Shown here piece by piece: positions 8,663 through 17,520 of a DNA stretch of 48,054 nt (within the stretch, counting starts at the first letter, position 1; each line of letters begins with the position of its first letter). Source of the DNA: CAVVIO01 sp963748095 (GTDB lineage Bacteria > Bacteroidota > Bacteroidia > Bacteroidales > UBA10428); contig CAVVIO010000100.1 in assembly GCA_963748095.1 (NCBI GenBank), forward strand, positions 1 to 48,054. Direction: 5' to 3'. The notes beneath the pieces are model-generated. The model was not told where the DNA came from and made no database searches. It saw nothing but the letters and a program-made list of their open reading frames with translations. The position numbers and the translations under genes were made by a program.

Positions 8663-9700
8663 ATGTTTAGGTTTGCACACAGCGAGTATTTGTATCTGTT
8701 ATTTGGAATACCTTTATTATTGGTAATCTATATAATTGCCATACGATTTAAGAAAAAATCACTGGCAAAATTCGGAGATCCCGGACTATTGGCCGGGTTA
8801 ATGCCCGATCTTTCTAAAACAAGGCCTCATTTAAAGTTCATTACAGTTCTTCTCGCACTGGCCTTTTTAATACTTGCAGTAGCCGGACCCCAATTCGGTT
8901 CGAAGTTGAAAGAAGTGAAAAGAAAAGGGATTGAACTTATCATTGCTCTCGATGTTTCAAACAGTATGAGAGCGGAAGATATTGCACCCAACAGACTCGA
9001 CAGGGCTAAACAAGCAATTTCACGTTTGATCGACCGGTTGAATGGCGATAAACTTGGACTGATCGTATTTGCAGGAGATGCTTATACACAGATACCGATT
9101 ACAACTGACTATACCGCAGCACAAATGTTTCTTTCAACGATCAGTACCAACATGGTTAGTCAACAGGGTACGAACATAGGCGCCGCCATCGACCTTGCCA
9201 TGAAATCGTTTGATCCGACAAGTAAAGCAGCTAAAGTACTGGTTATTATATCCGACGGTGAGAACATGGAGGGAAATGTACTGGATGCAGCAGATGAGGC
9301 TGCCAAAAATGGAATTAAGATTTATACCATTGGTATGGGATCGGTTGAAGGTGCCCCCATTCCGATATCAGAAGGAAATAACCAGGAAGGATTCCTAAAG
9401 GATCAGCAGGGTAATGTGGTTACTACAAAACTAAATGCATCTATGCTGAGCGAGATTGCGAATGCCGGAGGTGGTGAATTTTATTCAGCTTCGAGTAGTA
9501 ATGTAGGATTGAATAAATTATTTGATAAACTGAATCATCTAAATAAGGTTGAACTCGAATCAAAAGAATATTCGGAATATGAGGATCAGTTTCCTTATCT
9601 GATTGGTGTAGCACTTATATTATTGATTATTGATTTTCTGATAATCGACCGTAAGGGAAAGTGGTTGAGAAACATTAAATTGTTTAATGTTAAAAAATAA
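8663..9700 (+). CDS. batB: BatB, membrane VWA-domain protein
   Basis: A 345-residue paralogue of BatA with the same architecture: two N-terminal membrane helices, a VWA domain with metal site DVSNS (97-101) and the IISDGENMEG loop, and a C-terminal helix (about 312-330). The VWA loop around NNQEGFLKDQQGN is the longer version usual for BatB. The open frame of the next gene begins inside batB at 9687, but the true batC start follows the batB stop. Confidence 0.93.
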   Translation: MFRFAHSEYLYLLFGIPLLLVIYIIAIRFKKKSLAKFGDPGLLAGLMPDLSKTRPHLKFITVLLALAFLILAVAGPQFGSKLKEVKRKGIELIIALDVSNSMRAEDIAPNRLDRAKQAISRLIDRLNGDKLGLIVFAGDAYTQIPITTDYTAAQMFLSTISTNMVSQQGTNIGAAIDLAMKSFDPTSKAAKVLVIISDGENMEGNVLDAADEAAKNGIKIYTIGMGSVEGAPIPISEGNNQEGFLKDQQGNVVTTKLNASMLSEIANAGGGEFYSASSSNVGLNKLFDKLNHLNKVELESKEYSEYEDQFPYLIGVALILLIIDFLIIDRKGKWLRNIKLFNVKK

Positions 9701-9707
9701 CTGGAAA

Positions 9708-10460
9708 ATGAAGTATTTAGTGGCGATATCAGTATTATTATTCTCGATAACTTTTGTGACAAAGGCACAAAGTGAAAGAAAAAATATAAGAAAAGGGAAC
9801 CGGGATTATGAAAAAGGAGATTATCAGGATGCTGAAGTGCAGTATCGCAAAGCATTGGATAAATCTCCCAATTCAACAATAGCAGATTATAACCTGGCTG
9901 GTTCATTGTACAAGCAAAAAAAGTATGAAGCAGCAGCTTCCAAATACTTGTCTACAATGGACAAGGTTAAAAATAAAAATGATCTGGCCCGGTACTATTA
10001 TAATCTGGGCAACTCAATGGTAGAGAATAAAAAAATAGAACAGGGAATCGAGGCTTATAAGCAATCCCTTATTAATAATCCGGATGATGCCGATGCCAAA
10101 TATAACCTGGCATTGGCTCAACGTATGCTTGCTCAACAAAAGAAACAGCAGCAACAGAATAAAAACCAGAAAAATAACCAAAAGAATAATAAGAATCAGC
10201 AAAATAAGAATCAGCAGAATAAGCAAAACCAACAGGATAAGAAAAATAATCAGAACCAAAATAAGAATCAGCAGCAACAACAGCAAAACGCTCAAAAGGA
10301 TAAACAACAGCAACAGCAACAACCGCAGCAGGCAAAGATATCGAAAAAGGATGCTGAACGATTATTACAGGCAATGGAGAGTCAGGAAAAAAATGTAATG
10401 AAAAAGGTTGAAAAAGAAAAAGCTCAGGCAGCAAAAGTAAAAGTTGAGAAAAACTGGTAA
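9708..10460 (+). CDS. batC: BatC, TPR protein with Gln/Asn/Lys-rich tail
   Basis: A 250-residue secreted or periplasmic protein: signal peptide 1-21, then TPR repeats (about 24-135, with YNLAGSLYKQKKYEAAASKY and YNLGNSMVENKKIEQGIEAY typical). Residues about 142-207 are almost entirely Gln, Asn and Lys, followed by a charged helical tail. The ATG at 9708 was chosen over 9687 because it starts directly at the signal peptide. The TPR part probably binds the BatA/BatB complex. The low-complexity stretch is encoded by CAG/CAA/AAT/AAG codon runs and may vary in length between strains. Confidence 0.88.
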   Translation: MKYLVAISVLLFSITFVTKAQSERKNIRKGNRDYEKGDYQDAEVQYRKALDKSPNSTIADYNLAGSLYKQKKYEAAASKYLSTMDKVKNKNDLARYYYNLGNSMVENKKIEQGIEAYKQSLINNPDDADAKYNLALAQRMLAQQKKQQQQNKNQKNNQKNNKNQQNKNQQNKQNQQDKKNNQNQNKNQQQQQQNAQKDKQQQQQQPQQAKISKKDAERLLQAMESQEKNVMKKVEKEKAQAAKVKVEKNW

Positions 10461-10465
10461 TCTAT

Positions 10466-12340
10466 ATGATAAACAGACTATATATATTAAAATTTTTGAA
10501 AAGAGGCGGAGCGATATTGTTCCTGTTATTATTGTCGTTACCTTATCTGTCGGCACAGAATGTTGAGTTTAAGGCATCGGCGCCGAATGTAGTAAGGGAG
10601 AATGAACAATTCAATCTGACATACACATTCAATCAGGAACCGGATAACGTACAGTTGCCTGATATCAATGGTTTTCAGGTGTTGGGCGGCCCCAGTACAA
10701 GCAGTAGCTCTAGTGTGCAGATTATAAACGGGAAAGTTTCCCGTTCATCATCTGTTTCATACACTTACTTATTGGCTGCCAGTAACAAGGGTAATTTTAC
10801 CATTCCGCCGGCTACTGCTACTATCAAAGGCAAGTCGTATCAGTCCAACAGCATTTCTATAGAAGTACTTCCGGGAAATGCGGCTGCTGGCAGTAACACT
10901 GGAAATAATAGTAATTCATCCGGACAAAGTTCGAACGAAACAGAGGCTAGTAACCCTGTTAATGCAAATGGGAAAAATGTATTTGTCCGCTTGCTGGTAA
11001 ACAAAAAAGAGGCTTATGTCGGTCAGGAAATCATTGCCTGGGTAAAATTATATACCCGGTTACCCATATCCGATTACGACCGCTCATTCAGCGGACCTGA
11101 GTTTACAGGGTTTTTCAAACAAAATGTGGACATGCCCCAGATCCGTTCGCTGGAGCGTGAAAATGTAGGTGGTCAGATTTACAATACGGGTACGTTGATG
11201 AAGTTTATTTTGTATCCTCAGCGTTCAGGTGACATTACCATTAAACCGTTTGACCTGGATGTAATGGTACAACAACAGGTAAATCAACGATCACGAAGTA
11301 TTTTCGATGATTTCTTTAACCAGTCGGTTAGGAACGTGAAAGTTACACTGACCAGTAAACCGGTTAAATTTCATATAAAACCACTTCCTTCGGGACAACC
11401 TCCTTCATTTAACGGGGCAGTCGGAAAATTCAATATTAGCGCGGCTATTAACAATACCACAGTTAAAACCAATGAAGCAATAACTCTGAAAGTTTCCGTC
11501 TCAGGTAGTGGTAATCTGAAGCTGCTGGATAACCTGACGGTTGACATTCCACCGGATATTGAATCATATGATCCGACTACTACGTCGAACATAAAAAACA
11601 CTTCTCAGGGAGCTGTAGGTGAAAAAACATTCGAGTACACGCTGATCCCGAGATATGCAGGAAATTTTCATATTCCTCCGGTTAAACTTACTTATTTCAA
11701 TCCCGATACAAAGAGTTATCAAACTATTTCCACCAAGGATTTTAATATTACTGTGAGTAAAGGGGAAGAAGATACTTCCAGTGTAATTGTCAGTGGCTTG
11801 TCAAAAGAAGAAGTAAAATTACTGGGCAGTGATATCCGTTATATTAAAAAAGAAGGATTTAAACTGCACCATCAGGGAATGTTCCTGTTTGGTTCCTTAC
11901 CGTATAGTCTTGCTTTTATCATTGCATTTGTACTATTCCTGTTAATTATTATTGTCCGCAGAGAAACTATCAGGCGAAATGCGGATATCGTAATGGTTAA
12001 GAACAGAATGGCCAGTAAATATGCACAAAAACGATTAAAACTGGCAGCTAAACTGATGCGCCAACAAAAACAGGCTGAATTTTACGAAGAAGTTTCAAAA
12101 GCATTATGGGGTTATCTGAGTGATAAATTGAGCATTCCTGTTGCTAAACTTTCCAGGGAATCGACAAAAGAAGAATTGACCCGTCGTAAAGTTGCCGGGG
12201 AGACAATGGACGAATTTTTCGGATTGATCGACACCTGTGAATTTGCCCGGTTTGCACCCAGCAGTGAAGCTTCCGATATGAATAAGATCTATAATGATGC
12301 AGCAAAAATTATCAGCAGGCTGCAGCAAAAAATAAAATGA
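10466..12340 (+). CDS. batD: BatD, large beta-rich membrane protein
   Basis: A 624-residue protein with a signal peptide (1-30), a long extracytoplasmic part of immunoglobulin-like beta domains (starting VEFKASAPNVVRENEQFNLTYTF), a membrane helix near 478-497 and a cytoplasmic helical domain of about 120 residues. This is the 'oxygen tolerance' BatD family. A Ser/Asn/Gly-rich linker lies near residues 134-160. It starts 5 bp after batC. The function is structural or adaptor-like by family. No catalytic motif is seen. Confidence 0.9.
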   Translation: MINRLYILKFLKRGGAILFLLLLSLPYLSAQNVEFKASAPNVVRENEQFNLTYTFNQEPDNVQLPDINGFQVLGGPSTSSSSSVQIINGKVSRSSSVSYTYLLAASNKGNFTIPPATATIKGKSYQSNSISIEVLPGNAAAGSNTGNNSNSSGQSSNETEASNPVNANGKNVFVRLLVNKKEAYVGQEIIAWVKLYTRLPISDYDRSFSGPEFTGFFKQNVDMPQIRSLERENVGGQIYNTGTLMKFILYPQRSGDITIKPFDLDVMVQQQVNQRSRSIFDDFFNQSVRNVKVTLTSKPVKFHIKPLPSGQPPSFNGAVGKFNISAAINNTTVKTNEAITLKVSVSGSGNLKLLDNLTVDIPPDIESYDPTTTSNIKNTSQGAVGEKTFEYTLIPRYAGNFHIPPVKLTYFNPDTKSYQTISTKDFNITVSKGEEDTSSVIVSGLSKEEVKLLGSDIRYIKKEGFKLHHQGMFLFGSLPYSLAFIIAFVLFLLIIIVRRETIRRNADIVMVKNRMASKYAQKRLKLAAKLMRQQKQAEFYEEVSKALWGYLSDKLSIPVAKLSRESTKEELTRRKVAGETMDEFFGLIDTCEFARFAPSSEASDMNKIYNDAAKIISRLQQKIK

Positions 12341-12359
12341 TTGACCAGATAAAATTGTA

Positions 12360-12367
12360 TATCTTTA
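12360..12367 (+). promoter_or_regulatory. Possible internal promoter before batE
   Basis: TATCTTTA (7 of 8 to TAnnTTTG) with TTGACC 17 bp before it (12341-12346), in the 63-bp gap between batD and batE. It may give batE extra expression. Weak support. Confidence 0.3.
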
Positions 12368-12403
12368 AAATATAGAAAGATACCTGAAATAACAGAAGTT
12401 AGT

Positions 12404-13231
12404 ATGAAACACTATATAATAACAATCAGTTTACTGATGATTGCATTTCAGCTGTTTGCAGTGGGGCAGGAGCCGGGAATGAAACAACAGGATCTACCCG
12501 TTCAGAAACTTGCGATTACCGGGTTGAATAGCGAGAATCCAGATTCACTTATTAAACATGGAAATACTGATTACATGCAAGGTAATTACGATGCTGCTAT
12601 TAAAGCTTATAAGTCGGTAATTGATCGGGGATACGAAGCTGCGGAATTGTATTATAATCTTGGGAATGCTTATTTTAAATTACACGATATTTCACATGCC
12701 ATATTGAATTACGAACGGGCCAGATTACTTGATCCGACCAATGAAGATATAAACTTCAACCTGGAGAAAGCCAGGACATATACAGTGGATAAGATTGATG
12801 CTGTACCGGAATTCATTATTTACAAATGGTTCAGAACGCTGATTAATATGACAACATCCAATTCGTGGGCTATCATTGGCTTCGTTGCATTTGTTGTGCT
12901 ATTGCTGTTTTTGTTGATTTATTTTTTTACGAGGAACATCACCATGAAACGTTTGAGTTTCTGGAGCAGTATATTATTTCTGGTTATCTCCTTGATTACA
13001 CTTTCATTTTCAAACAAAAGGAAGCAATATATGAAGAATAATAACGGCGCTGTTATTATGTCACCTACAGTTACCGTGAAAGGTTCACCTAACGATACGG
13101 GTACGAATCTTTTTATTCTGCATGAAGGTACAACAGTAAATGTTACAGATAGTTTGGGAGACTGGAACGAAATTAAAATCCGTAACGGCAACCAGGGATG
13201 GATATTGAAATCTGATTTGGAAAGGATTTAA
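12404..13231 (+). CDS. batE: BatE, TPR and SH3-like membrane protein
   Basis: A 275-residue protein: signal peptide (1-20), TPR repeats (about 48-130, including LYYNLGNAYFKLHDISHAILNYERA), two membrane helices (about 153-173 and 181-197), and a C-terminal bacterial SH3-like domain (about 210-272, VTVKGSPNDTGTNLFILHEG...GNQGWI). This domain order is that of BatE, the last gene of Bat operons. A gap of 63 bp with a candidate promoter separates it from batD. No terminator hairpin is evident after it. Confidence 0.9.
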   Translation: MKHYIITISLLMIAFQLFAVGQEPGMKQQDLPVQKLAITGLNSENPDSLIKHGNTDYMQGNYDAAIKAYKSVIDRGYEAAELYYNLGNAYFKLHDISHAILNYERARLLDPTNEDINFNLEKARTYTVDKIDAVPEFIIYKWFRTLINMTTSNSWAIIGFVAFVVLLLFLLIYFFTRNITMKRLSFWSSILFLVISLITLSFSNKRKQYMKNNNGAVIMSPTVTVKGSPNDTGTNLFILHEGTTVNVTDSLGDWNEIKIRNGNQGWILKSDLERI

Positions 13232-13423
13232 TTGTAGAAATCAGACGGTAATTTTATTTTCAGAATTATACTTTTTAGAATTTCATTTTTCAATCAAATC
13301 GCTTCTTTCACCTGGTATATTTATCATTTATTTCCACTGTTTACGTATTATTCTTTTCATCTATTGAAGAATGGATCAATAATAGTACAGATACAAAATT
13401 GGGAATAGATTTTCGGTTATATA

Positions 13424-14239
13424 TTAATTAAACCCACCGAAACGATTGATATCCGACATTGGATTCAGACAAAATACGGGAATTTTATGTACGTTAGATA
13501 TGTAACGTTGTTCGTTGAGGCCTAACAGGAACTTAATAAAATCGATGTTACGGCTCATCATTACCAGTATTAAATCGGCATCTGAATTTTTTGAATAATC
13601 AAGTGTGAAGGAAACAAAATTCTTCTTTTTCGGAGCTTTTATAATATCATATTCGATATCCCGGTTGTCAAGATAATGTTTTGCAAAGGCAATATTGTTT
13701 CTTGTTTTATAATCTTCTTCATTCGGCCGGATCAGATGAATTTTAAATTCACGGTATTTACTAAGAAAGTTAATCCATTTTAACTTTTCTTTATTTTCCT
13801 GTCTGAAATCGATAGGGAGCACTACATTTTCAATTGGTTTATTTTTTGGTCTTTCCTGAACAACAATAAAGGGAATTTTAGAGCGATACATAATTTTAAC
13901 AGCCCTGCTTCCAAAATACCGTTGTATCCCTTTAGGTCCGGCTGTTTTCATAATCACCAAACTGGCATCTACCTGCATGGCAAATTCCTTGATCACATTA
14001 ATTACTTTCCCGGTCAATACCATTATCTGCGGTTTGAATTTGTAATTATTTTTGGCTTTATCCGCTATTTTTTCAAGTTCTTTATGTACCACATCTTCCA
14101 TGGAAGGTTTGGTAATTACATGTATTAAAATAATATTGTTATTAATTAACCGGGCAATCTGTATCGCGAACTCCAGACCGTATTCAGATGAAGGAGTGAA
14201 ATCGTAGGGTACCAATATGCTTCTTTTCGGGCTGGTCAT
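13424..14239 (-). CDS. Universal stress protein, two-domain
   Basis: A 271-residue cytoplasmic protein starting SPKRSILVPYDFTPSSEYGLEFAI, the standard first strand and helix of a Usp fold. The first domain (1-145) ends with YFGSRAVKIMYRSKIPFIVVQE. The second half (about 155-260) is a more divergent Usp-like domain. The second domain lacks a clear G-x2-G-x9-G(S/T) ATP loop, and the first is also degenerate. It is divergent from cstA. Three more Usps in this window suggest a strain rich in such proteins. Confidence 0.88.
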   Translation of the reverse strand: MTSPKRSILVPYDFTPSSEYGLEFAIQIARLINNNIILIHVITKPSMEDVVHKELEKIADKAKNNYKFKPQIMVLTGKVINVIKEFAMQVDASLVIMKTAGPKGIQRYFGSRAVKIMYRSKIPFIVVQERPKNKPIENVVLPIDFRQENKEKLKWINFLSKYREFKIHLIRPNEEDYKTRNNIAFAKHYLDNRDIEYDIIKAPKKKNFVSFTLDYSKNSDADLILVMMSRNIDFIKFLLGLNEQRYISNVHKIPVFCLNPMSDINRFGGFN

Positions 14240-14377
14240 TGTTTAGGTATTGAAGGATAATTTAGAACGAATTATTAATGATTTTATATTAAATTTGAAT
14301 AAAGTCATAAAACAGGAATTGTATCTGATAACTGATATTTCTATTTCATGATACTTCAATTCATATACTAATTTAGT

Positions 14378-14385
14378 TACCTTTT
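14378..14385 (+). promoter_or_regulatory. Possible -7 element of cstA
   Basis: TACCTTTT matches TAnnTTTG at 7 of 8 positions and is 44 bp upstream of the cstA ATG at 14430. Confidence 0.35.
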
Positions 14386-14429
14386 AATTAATATTCAAGT
14401 TTTTAGAAGAAATTAAATATCATTTGGTT

Positions 14430-16185
14430 ATGAATAGTCTTGTATTGGTATTGTTTTCATTTGCAGGATATATTGCAGCGTATTATCTGTATGGTAAATT
14501 TCTTGGTAAAAAACTCTTTAACCTGTCGGTAAAAAACAAAATGCCTTCGCATGAAAAATATGACGGGGTGGATTTTGTACCAACGAAAAAGCATATTGTT
14601 TTCGGGCATCATTTTACTACAATAGCCGGTCTGGGCCCCATTGTGGGGCCTGCTATCGGCGTTATTTGGGGCTGGCTCCCGGCATTTCTCTGGGTATTTC
14701 TGGGTTCCATATTTATGGGAGGTGTACACGATTTTACCACCCTGGTTATTTCAGCCCGAAACAAAGGAAAAACAATCGGTGATCTAACAGGTGATATTAT
14801 TAGTCCTTCAACACGATATGCATTTCAGCTTATCATGCAGTTTTTGTTGTTCCTTGTACTCTCGGTCTTTGCTATGATCGTGGGGACTTTGTTTTTAATG
14901 TACCCGGCTTCAGTAATACCCGTTTGGGCGCAGTTGCCCATCGCAATATGGCTTGGCATACAGATTAAAAAAAGGAAAGAATGATCTGGTTTATTCCATT
15001 ATAGCATTACTGATAGTATATGCCACCATAGTGCTGGGTGCTTATTACCCGGTTGACCTTACCAAGTGGAGCGTAATTCAGCACCTGGCAGGTTCTCCTG
15101 CTAATGCAAGAGATGTAGCGGTGGTTTCCTGGTGTGTTATTCTTTTCATATATGTTTATATTGCTTCAAGCTTACCGGTGCAGATATTACTCCAACCCAG
15201 GGATTATATTAATTCTCACCAACTTCTGGTGGCTATGGGACTTATTGTGCTGGGATTATTTGTAGCTCATCCGGTAATGGTAGCTCCGGCAGTAAATTCT
15301 GCTGCATTCGCTGAAGGGAGCGATGTACCGTCGATTATGCCCATGTTGTTTATTATTATAGCCTGTGGGGCTATATCAGGTTTTCATTCGATAGCCAGTT
15401 CCGGTACCACGGTGAAACAGGTAGATAACGAAAAAGATACGCTTTTTATCGGATACGGATCGATGCTTACCGAAAGTTTTTTAGCTGTTTTGGTAATTGT
15501 ATCGGTAGCAGGTGGTATTGGTCTTGGTTGGGGCGGATTAAAAGGAACTGCTGCATTTCAGCAGCATTACAGTACATGGGCAGGCGCCAATGGTCTTGGT
15601 CCACAACTTCAGGCATTTATAGTTGGTGCTGCCAACCTGTTCGAAAGTTATGGCATTCCGGCAAAAATTGGTATGACAATGGTGGCAGTGTTTATTGTCA
15701 GCTTTGCAAATACAACGCTCGATTCTGCAACCCGTATGCAACGGTTGTCTTTCCAGGAAATATTTACCGGCCGTGACGGTAGGAAAAACATACTAACGAA
15801 CCGGTTTGTAGCTACAGCTGTGGTTGTAATTGCTGCTGGTATCATGACATTTGTACAACCGGGAGGCAAAGGTGCTTTGCTGCTATGGCCAATGTTTGGG
15901 GCTCTGAACCAGTTGCTGGCTGCTTTGGGTCTTGGAGTAGTAACCTTGTATCTTTATCATAAAGGAAAACCCTATCTGCTGACATTTATTCCCATGTTAC
16001 TGATTCTGGGAATGACATTGTGGGCAATGATAAATAATCTTATCGGGTTTATTCGGAAGGATGACACACTACTGGTGATGTTTTCTGTCATTATTCTGTT
16101 GCTAACTGCCTGGTTGCTGGTTGGTGGGGTAATTTCACTGTTTAAACGCGAAAAAGTAGGACAATTAGTACCTGACTTCAAATGA
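14430..16185 (+). pseudogene. cstA: Carbon starvation protein A (CstA) transporter, interrupted by a +1 frameshift
   Basis: Two overlapping frames together make one CstA-type permease of about 585 residues. The first frame (14430-14984) carries the N-terminus with HHFTTIAGLGPIVGPAIGV and WGWLPAFLWVFLGSIFMGG. It runs into a stop at 14982-14984 after a run of seven A residues (14967-14973). The second frame, offset by +1, continues with GKNDLVYSIIALLIVYAT and later IACGAISGFHSIASSGTT, FANTTLDSATRMQR and FGALNQLLAALGL, all hallmarks of CstA. Removing one A restores a single frame. CstA takes up pyruvate or peptides during carbon limitation. The break may be a real mutation or a homopolymer sequencing error. 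The second frame has no convincing start of its own. Confidence 0.85.
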
Positions 16186-16434
16186 TTTGTAATTACGTAT
16201 TACTCCATCCGATACACTTACATTTTGTACCAGACCCCGGCGGGGGCCTTCGTAACACCATTTCACAAATTCGTTCACGTTAAATTCCTTTCCCTCCGCT
16301 TCCAGGTTTACGCTGCCGTCTGCCTGGTTTCGCACAAAGCCTTTTATCCCAAGGTACCTTGCCTTGTTGATAGCAGCAAAACGAAATCCTACTCCCTGAA
16401 CATTTCCATATACTGTAATTATCTTGTTGATCAT
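16165..16434 (-). CDS. acyP: Acylphosphatase
   Basis: An 89-residue enzyme that hydrolyses acyl phosphates such as carbamoyl or acetyl phosphate. It carries the signature GNVQGVGFR with catalytic R18 and GFVRN with catalytic N36. The length is exactly typical. The 3' end overlaps the end of cstA by 21 bp in convergent orientation, and the start faces the DUF2784 gene. All catalytic features are present. Confidence 0.93.
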   Translation of the reverse strand: MINKIITVYGNVQGVGFRFAAINKARYLGIKGFVRNQADGSVNLEAEGKEFNVNEFVKWCYEGPRRGLVQNVSVSDGVIRNYKSFEVRY

Positions 16435-16500
16435 AAAATAGTTTATTTGCTGCTTTCCTTACTGTTCCTGTGCAAAATAAATAATAACTTATGAAAAGGA

Positions 16501-16938
16501 ATGCATAATTTAGCAATATCATCAATAAATTCTACCATTTTGATTTATAAAATTCTTGATATTTTTTTCCTGGTTTTTCATTCAACCTTAACGCTTTTTA
16601 ACCTGTTTGGCTGGATCAGTAAAAAAACCAGAAAATTGAACCTGATCACTCTTTCCCTTACAGGTTTCTCATGGCTGGGATTGGGCATTTTTTATGGTAT
16701 TGGTTATTGTCCGCTGACGGACTGGCATTTTAAAATTCTTGAAAAAATGGGCCACACCGGTTTACCTGCTTCCTATATAAAATACATCGCCGACCGTTTA
16801 ACCGGATATAACTTTGATCCTAAATTTATTAATCATATAACGGCTATTGCATTTATTATCGCTTTTACTTTTTCAGTGATTTTAAATGTTAAAAATATGC
16901 TAAAAAAGAGAAATCAGAAAAATGCAGAAAACAAATAA
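16501..16938 (+). CDS. DUF2784 membrane protein
   Basis: A 145-residue membrane protein with three to four hydrophobic helices. It contains the DUF2784 pattern: FHSTLTLFNLFGWISKKTRKLN, then SWLGLGIFYGIGYCPLTDWH and LPASYIKYI. The family is widespread and its function is unknown. The conserved GYCPLTDWH stretch faces one side of the membrane and may bind a ligand, which is inference. It is followed by glutathione peroxidase 35 bp later, so the two may share a transcript. Confidence 0.8.
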   Translation: MHNLAISSINSTILIYKILDIFFLVFHSTLTLFNLFGWISKKTRKLNLITLSLTGFSWLGLGIFYGIGYCPLTDWHFKILEKMGHTGLPASYIKYIADRLTGYNFDPKFINHITAIAFIIAFTFSVILNVKNMLKKRNQKNAENK

Positions 16939-16973
16939 TTGCTACCTGTGTTTAGATATAAAACTGAAACCAA

Positions 16974-17519
16974 ATGAAAACACATTTAATTACCATGGCT
17001 TTATTATTTGCAGCACTGGCCGTCTATGGACAGAAAGCAAAATCGATCTATGATTTTAAAACTACCACCATTGATGGAAAACCTTTTGATATGTCATCGT
17101 TAAAAGGTAAAAAAGTACTCATTGTAAATACAGCATCGAAATGTGGCTTTACTCCGCAATATGCCGATCTGGAAAAGTTATATAAAAAATACGGCGGCGA
17201 TCATTTTACGATCATCGGGTTTCCTGCAAATAATTTTAATCAACAGGAACCGGGAACGAATAAAGATATCAAAGCTTTTTGCACAAAAAATTATGGAGTG
17301 ACATTTCCGATGATGTCGAAGATTTCCGTAAAAGGAGATGATATGGATCCGATTTATAAATGGTTGACACAAAAGAATAAGAACGGCAAGATGGATTCGG
17401 AAGTAAAATGGAACTTTCAGAAATACCTTGTAGATGAAAACGGAAACCTTGTCAACGTAGTGTATTCAAAAGAAAATCCAATGTCGCCTGATATTGTTAA
17501 CTGGATAGAAGGAAAATAA
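16974..17519 (+). CDS. Glutathione peroxidase-family thiol peroxidase with signal peptide
   Basis: A 181-residue protein with an N-terminal signal peptide (1-19), so probably exported. The peroxidatic cysteine C57 lies in NTASKCGFTPQY. The partner motifs GFPANNFNQQEPG and WNFQKYLVDENG supply the Gln and Trp of the active site. It has Cys rather than selenocysteine. Such bacterial enzymes usually use thioredoxin-like donors to reduce peroxides. The stop lies 1 bp from the stop of the converging kinase gene. Confidence 0.92.
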   Translation: MKTHLITMALLFAALAVYGQKAKSIYDFKTTTIDGKPFDMSSLKGKKVLIVNTASKCGFTPQYADLEKLYKKYGGDHFTIIGFPANNFNQQEPGTNKDIKAFCTKNYGVTFPMMSKISVKGDDMDPIYKWLTQKNKNGKMDSEVKWNFQKYLVDENGNLVNVVYSKENPMSPDIVNWIEGK

Positions 17520-17520
17520 T

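Noticed and set aside
10014..10434. Antisense frames over the BatC repeat
   Set aside because: They are Leu/Ile/Val- or Ser/Tyr-rich shadows of the Gln/Asn codon repeats.
14967..14984. Programmed -1 ribosomal frameshift in cstA
   Set aside because: A slip by -1 on the A run leads to the wrong frame. The continuation needs +1 or -2.
14953..16185. Second half of cstA as an independent gene
   Set aside because: Its first codons overlap the upstream frame out of phase and have no signal or start context. The sequence only makes sense as the continuation of one CstA protein.
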